Below, one piece after another: positions 58,118 through 64,000 of a DNA stretch of 64,000 nt; the first letter of the stretch is position 1; each line of letters opens with the position of its first letter. The DNA is from Cunninghamella blakesleeana (taxonomy: Eukaryota; Mucoromycota; Mucoromycetes; Mucorales; Cunninghamellaceae). The stretch spans positions 1,658,501-1,722,500 of the forward strand of contig JAFCIZ010000005.1 in NCBI GenBank assembly GCA_017871115.1, in the 5' to 3' direction. The translations under genes were made by a program, and so were the position numbers. The notes below the pieces were generated by a model, which worked only from the letters and a program-made list of their open reading frames with translations, searched no databases and was not told the DNA's origin.

Positions 58118-61100
58118 ATGACCGACTTTTTTAATAAGTTGGGAAGGAAAAATGGAAATGCAAATGAAGCAGTTCAGGTATCAGCTTCAAAATCAACTCC
58201 TCGTCAAACAACCACTATAAAAACACATAATTCAATAAAGACAGTAAAAGGACAAAATAATACAGGTATTTATTTTTATGCATTATATTAATTGAATCTA
58301 TTCTTTATTAGCACTATTATAAATATATATTTATTTAACTATAATTGAGAAATGTCAATAATACTAATAATAAATTGTATTAATTTAAATAAACATTTTA
58401 TATTTTTTTGTTAATAGTACATTATAAAAAAAAACAACCTATACCAGATAATCAGATAATGATACCAACAACAACAATGGATGTACTACCATCGGAAAAT
58501 GAAATTAACTTGCTATTTGAACAAATGCTTGTACGTATGACAAACAATGCTTTTTAAATATATATATATATACATTATATATTTAATTGTATATATTTTT
58601 TTATTAATATTTAAAGTTTCATTATTCATATATTTATTATTAATATTATAGGAAAGACGGGGTATTCAAGATAACCAAATATTACAAACATTAAAAAACT
58701 GGCCAATGAATAAAAAATGGTTAATGGTAAACCAAGATACTCAAGCTGAATTATTAGCAACTAATCATCCACCTATAGATAATATCGATAAATCCATGCA
58801 TGAACAACAACTACCAGTATTTAAAAGTATTCTTGCTGAAAAAGCAGATAAAATAAAAACAACTTTAGATACCTCTCATTCCCGTCAACAACAGCTACAT
58901 CAACAACGGGTTATATCTAATTTAGGACAAACTTTATCTTCCAATATAACAAGTAGTAGCACTTTTTCTATAAGTCCATCAACCAGTACAACTACTGCTG
59001 AAAGTAGAGGTAGTTCTTCCCTATCCCTCTCTTTACAAGAAATTGACGATCATAATTCTCCTGAATATTTTATTCGTAAATTTTTGGATTCAAATTTACG
59101 TGCTGTCATTATATCTGATATAACTAACCTTGAAATATGCCTTCGTACACGTCCGATCACGTAAATTTATTTTATTTTTTTTTTATATATTCCTAAAAAT
59201 TTTATTTACATCTAATTCCATAACTTTAAATATATATTTCTATTTCTAATTTTATTTTATGCTTATATATATATATATATTTATATTTATATTTATATAT
59301 AGGTGGCTTATGAGATTTATTGAATTAAAAGGTCTCCATTTATTAATATCAAGTTTAAATCAATTAAATCATCAAAGCGATAGGTATTTATATAGACCAG
59401 CTTGCTTTGAAAAAAGAATTATCATAAAACGTTATCAATTTTCATTAATTTGTTTCTATTTTTATTTTATTTTATTTTGTTTTGTTTTGTTTTGTTTTGT
59501 TTTGTTTTGTTTTATTTTTGTATATAGATCTGATAGAAAATCATTAGACTTGGAAAATGAAATAATTAAATGTATAAAAGCTATTATTAACACAAGAGTA
59601 AGTAATTAAGTTTTATTGGATATATATGTTAAGCAAAAAAAAAAACGAAAGATAGAGAGATAGGAAAAAAAACCTGAAACTCAGGATCATGTATTACTTT
59701 TTTTTTATTTTGTAATAGTTTGGTGGGTACGAAACTGTTCGACACCCAAATTATATCCATACAATCGTTTTTTCATTGATCAGCCCTCACTGGCAAACAA
59801 GAAAACTAGTTTGCGAAGTATTGGCATTTTTTTGTTATGTAGATAAAGGGCATGGACACGACAAAATACTATTTGGATTTGAATTAATGAAGCAACATAA
59901 AAAAGAAATGGGGATATTTGATTCTTGGCTTAAAGACCTGGAAACTACTTTAAATGGCCGTGGTAGGATGGGATCTTTGGTTAATGCACATGAAGATTTA
60001 AAAAAAATAGGTGTTTTTAATGCTCCTGATAAACATTTAATGGAATATGCTGTAAGTATTTATAAAATAAATTGAAGTGAAAGAAATAAGAAATGGCGTT
60101 AGAGAAATATATATTTATGATTTCTTTTCTTTTCTTATTATTCACTTTAGGTGTCCAATATGATTTTAATCAATTCTATTACCAAAGTACCTAAAGAAGT
60201 ATCTAAACGTATTCAACTTCGTAATCAATTAAACGCATCTGGAATGGAAAATCGGATTATACCAAAACTTGAATCATTAGATCATCCTCAGATTAATTCA
60301 CAAATAAGTATATATAAAGAAGCTGCTCAAAATGATATGGATGAATTGTATGGAGAAGAAATAGCAATATATAAAACCATCAATGATCCTACAAAACTTT
60401 TAGATTTATTATTAAATCTTGTTGATGAATCACCAAATTCAATGAAATATGTGCTTAACATTCTTAGAAATATGTTACTAGTAAAAGGTGATCCTGAAAC
60501 TATGTAAGTTTCATATAAGTTGGACAAAAAAATTACATATTTATATATATACAAATACATATGAAAAAAATATCTCTCTTTCTCTATTCATTTTGAAATA
60601 CTTTTTTTACTCATGCTTCAATATCTTTTTTTATGTCTTCTTTTTATTATTGATTACAGAGCAAATTATTTTAGAATGATTGATCTTTTAATAAGTCAAG
60701 TTGTCATGAATAAAAGTTTTACATCTGAAGAGAAAGATTTTACAGCAACTTATGGGATCTCTGTTGGAAACCTTGTACAACAATTTAGTGATTTGGATAA
60801 ATTACATCATTTTGAAAATGAGGCTATGCGTTCAAGGGAAATTATATCTCAACTTACTTATACAATACAAAAATTGGAAGCTGACCTAATAAAATTAAAA
60901 TCAAATAATTCTTTCGAAACTCAACCTAAAAGAAGTATGACATTATTATTTTTATCTTTATTAATGTTATATAAATATACTTAACAAAAAAAAAGGGAGA
61001 GAGAGAAAAATAAGTAAACGTAACATATTAATTATAAATATATTATATTTACACTATCATTATTATTATTATTACTATTATTATTATTATCTTATTTAGG

Positions 61101-63441
61101 ATCATTGGATCTAAAAAAGGAAAATGAATCACTACGGTCTTTGCTTCAATCATCAAAAAAAACAATGTTTATGTTGGAAAAACGAGTTTCTGAATTAACG
61201 GATATGATGGAAAAAAATGAAGAAGATGATATTTTAGATGATGATTCGATTGGATTGGATTGGAAAGCAATACGTAGAAATGGATCATTATTACGAAGAA
61301 AGCAAAATATAGATAAAGCAACGACTTCAGTAATAACAACTATAGATCGTAATATAAAACCATCTGATATCGATAAAACCAAATATAATTTACCAGGTAC
61401 AATTTCAAATCCAAATGGCAATGCTCTATCCCTTAGAAAATCTTCATACCTTGCTAAAAATACACCATTATCGTCTGATCATGCTATTAAAAATTCACCT
61501 AAAGGTAAATTATATACATTAAAATTAACTGTAATCATAATTTTTTTTTTATATTTTCCTGCATTCATTTTTTCATTTTTATTTATTTTCATTTTATTTA
61601 ATTTTATTGATTTATTCCAATGTATTAGATCAAGTTGATGTTATATCAGAAAAACCGTTCGTGACAGGTAATATATAGATAAACATATATATATATATAT
61701 ATATAAATATATATATGTACGTCTTTGTTAATGATTTTTATGAATAATAATCATTTTTTATTTTTTACTTTTATTTATTTTTATTTTTTAAACGAAAATA
61801 GATAATATCACTTCTTCTCCTTCGCGTAAGTTAATAACATGATTAAATTTATATAATTATTGCAGCATATAAAATACTTAATAATAGGATTAACGTAACT
61901 CATCAAATACCGATCAAATATTAATTATATTTTTATTTACTCTATGCTCTAATAATAGTACCTAGTGTTGGTATTCCTCCTCCTCCTCCCCCTCCTCCGC
62001 CTCCTCCTCCTCCTCCTGGTAAAATGAAAAAAAAAAAATCATAAAATAAAAATGGATTAAATAGTAATTGATATATTTACATAAAAATATAATTTTTTAT
62101 ATAAAAAAATTAGCATATAATTCTGGAATTTCATCATTATCGCCTCCACCACCTCCACCACCTCCACCTCCACCACCTCCTTCACTTCCAACAACAACAA
62201 CTTCATCGTCACCATCAGCATCTAATATAAACAATAATAATAACAATGTTCCACCTATTCCCGCTTCACCATCTCGTAAAACATTACAAAACCAATCACA
62301 AATTAAATTAAAAAATATTCAATGGCAAAAATTGGATTTAAAACATCTTGAAAAAACTGTCTGGTCCGTAGATAAAATCAATGAATCTCAACTTGAATCA
62401 AAATTGTCTCAATTAGGTGTTTTTAGTAATATTGATTCTATGTTTGCTGCTAAAACCAATACAGCGTTTCAAGGTAAATTAAAAGCAGCCTCTGAAGAAA
62501 AGAAAGACGCTATCACCTTTTTATCAAAAACCAAAAGCCGTAATCTTAGTAAGTCATTTCAAATTCATATACAAATATATACAAATATATAATAATAATA
62601 ATAATAATAATGCATTTTTCTTCTTTTTCCTTTCCTTTTCTTTTTCCCTAGATATTACTGTTCTGCCTAAGATCAAAAAATATGATGATTTCCAAGTAGT
62701 ACGAAGAAAAATCTTACAAATGGATGATGACCTATGTACAGAAATATTTTTAACCAATTTAATTTCATCAATACCAACACCAGATGATGATTTGAAAAAA
62801 ATGGAACGTTATATTAATACTAATTGTGAAGAAGAATTTAAACAATTAGATATACCTGAACAGTTTACTATAGAAGTAAGGATTCATATGTACATATTTA
62901 TATATTGAATTATAAAGCCATTAATATGATTCAGATTAATATGGACATTTATTTATTTTCAAATATACTTTTATTTTTATTATTATTATAAAATTATTTA
63001 GATGATGAAAATATACCGTTATAAAGAACGCCTTCATTTTATGTTATTCCGCACTCAATTCTGGGAAATTTATGATCATTTATCTGAAGTAAGTTGAATT
63101 TTTATTATGTATACATTATTATTCTTGTTTTGAATCATAATTAATATTAATACCCATACTATTTTTTATGGCTTTTATTTGATATAATCTAGAGCATGAC
63201 AACCATTGCTGATGTTACAGATTCCTTGTATGATTCTAAAAATTTTCATGAATTACTTAGTGTAAGTTTATATATATAAAGGAAAAGGAAAGGAATATAA
63301 AAAAACAGATCATTAAAAGAGCTATGATATTATTGCTATTATTATCACTATTTATTTTAGATTATTTTAATGATGGGTAATTATATGAATGGTTCAGGTT
63401 TTCAAGGTGGTGCATTTGGTATTCGAATTTCTAGTTTGACC

Positions 63442-63476
<35 letters not shown>

Positions 63477-64000
63477 AAATAAAAAGTATAAAAAGAGTTG
63501 GAATGATTTTAAGAAAAAAAAAATCCTAAACCAAATCTACTTTTTTTTTATATTACTATTTTACAATACATCTGTCAATTAGTTAGTAGATACTAAAGCT
63601 TCCGATAATAATAGTATGACATTCTTACATGTATTGATTGGGATTGTAAGAAAAGAATTTCCTCATATCTTGGGTTTTATTGACGATCTTCAAGGTGTAA
63701 GCAATGCTGCTAGAAGTGAGTCGATATTTTTTTTCTAATTTTTTTTCTATACATTCATATACATATGTACTTATTACTATATACTTATTATCATTATAAC
63801 TATTATTATTATTATTTAAAAAAAAAAAACGAATATGAATAGTTATGGCCAGTATAAACGATCTCATGCAACAATATACAGATATGAGACAAAACTTGAA
63901 AAAATTAAATCAAGAATTAAAAGAGCACTGGATAGATAAAGAATTGGAAGACAAAGAGGATCAATTTTTAGAAGTCATGATGGAACATAGCAAAGCAGCC
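58118..64000 (+). CDS. Diaphanous-related formin (Bni1/SepA/For3/Cdc12 type), 3' end outside the window
   Basis: Actin nucleator under Rho control. N-terminal GBD/FH3 region: SENEINLLFEQMLERRGIQD, then HNSPEYFIRKFLDSNLRAVI, WLMRFIELKGLHLLISSLNQ, and GHDKILFGFELMKQHKKEMG. A coiled coil follows (SLDLKKENESLRSLLQSSKK). FH1 has two polyproline blocks on separate exons (about 61962-62018 and about 62115-62190). FH2 starts LKNIQWQKLDLKHLEKTVWS and contains PKIKKYDDFQVVRRKILQMD, the signature MMGNYMNGSGFQGGAFGIRI and FPHILGFIDDLQGVSNAARI. The window ends inside the FH2 C-terminal helices (NQELKEHWIDKELEDKEDQF). About twenty exons were visible, some short (24 nt at about 61802-61825). The C-terminal DAD would lie beyond 64000. 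Confidence 0.95.
59477..59515. repeat. (TTTTG)n pentanucleotide microsatellite in a formin intron
   Basis: About seven tandem TTTTG units lying between the exon ending near 59382 and the exon beginning near 59527. It happens to be open in one frame but is flanked by a consensus donor (GTATTT) and acceptor (TATATAG). Confidence 0.8.

Noticed and set aside
59259..59609. Continuous 116-codon frame across a formin intron
   Set aside because: The middle is translated TTTTG repeat (Cys/Phe/Val/Leu run) bounded by good donor and acceptor sites; the flanking parts are formin exons.
1..64000. CRISPR arrays, rRNA operons or bacterial-type operons
   Set aside because: No regularly spaced identical repeats and no ribosome-binding-site gene strings were seen; intron-rich genes show the DNA is eukaryotic.

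Overview
The window is nuclear DNA of an early-diverging filamentous fungus, most likely Mucoromycota and probably Mucorales. The evidence is strongly AT-rich DNA with (AT)n microsatellites, compact genes split by many short GT-AG introns, and a protein set typical of that group: Cdc4-type myosin light chain, GCK-III kinase, PHO84-type phosphate transporter, carotenoid oxygenase, a fungal TRIC-like channel and a Plavaka-family DNA transposon. The species cannot be fixed from the sequence. The products named here come from motif recognition and manual splicing; no database search was run.

Layout, left to right: 3' end of an unrecognised gene (1-854, +); Ddi1 shuttle protease (2676-4905, +); GCK-III Ste20 kinase (5192-8493, +); essential myosin light chain (10226-9164, -); Pho13-type HAD phosphatase (12088-10532, -); TRIC-like channel (14074-13064, -) head-to-head with a transmembrane protein disulfide isomerase (14302-16614, +); Ser/Asn-rich protein of unknown function (19165-17143, -); phosphate transporter (21731-19569, -); a 4 kb gap with relic-like coding segments; R-type lectin-like beta-trefoil (26852-25803, -); mitochondrial ribosomal protein mS23 (28209-28965, +); IML2/TTC39 TPR protein (32741-29256, -); U1-70K (34391-33027, -) head-to-head with poly(A) polymerase (34650-37247, +); Sel1-repeat protein (37846-39481, +).

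A 5.5 kb Plavaka-type transposon lies at 39829-45315. It has perfect 28-bp terminal inverted repeats, a zinc-finger transposase (+) and a divergent accessory gene (-). Each of these genes carries one apparent single-base frameshift in an A-run. The element ends 132 bp before the start codon of a THOC5-like gene (45448-46773, +). Then follow PWP2 (50337-47015, -), a SAM methyltransferase (51774-53607, +), a carotenoid cleavage oxygenase (56232-54052, -), GINS subunit Sld5 (57663-56481, -) and a diaphanous-type formin running off the right edge (58118 onwards, +).

The genes do not form a cluster or pathway; most are housekeeping. The points of interest are the transposon, several extremely small exons (3, 6, 9, 15 and 18 nt), head-to-head pairs of functionally related genes (U1-70K/poly(A) polymerase, TRIC/PDI), and the decayed coding traces at 23.7-24.7 kb.
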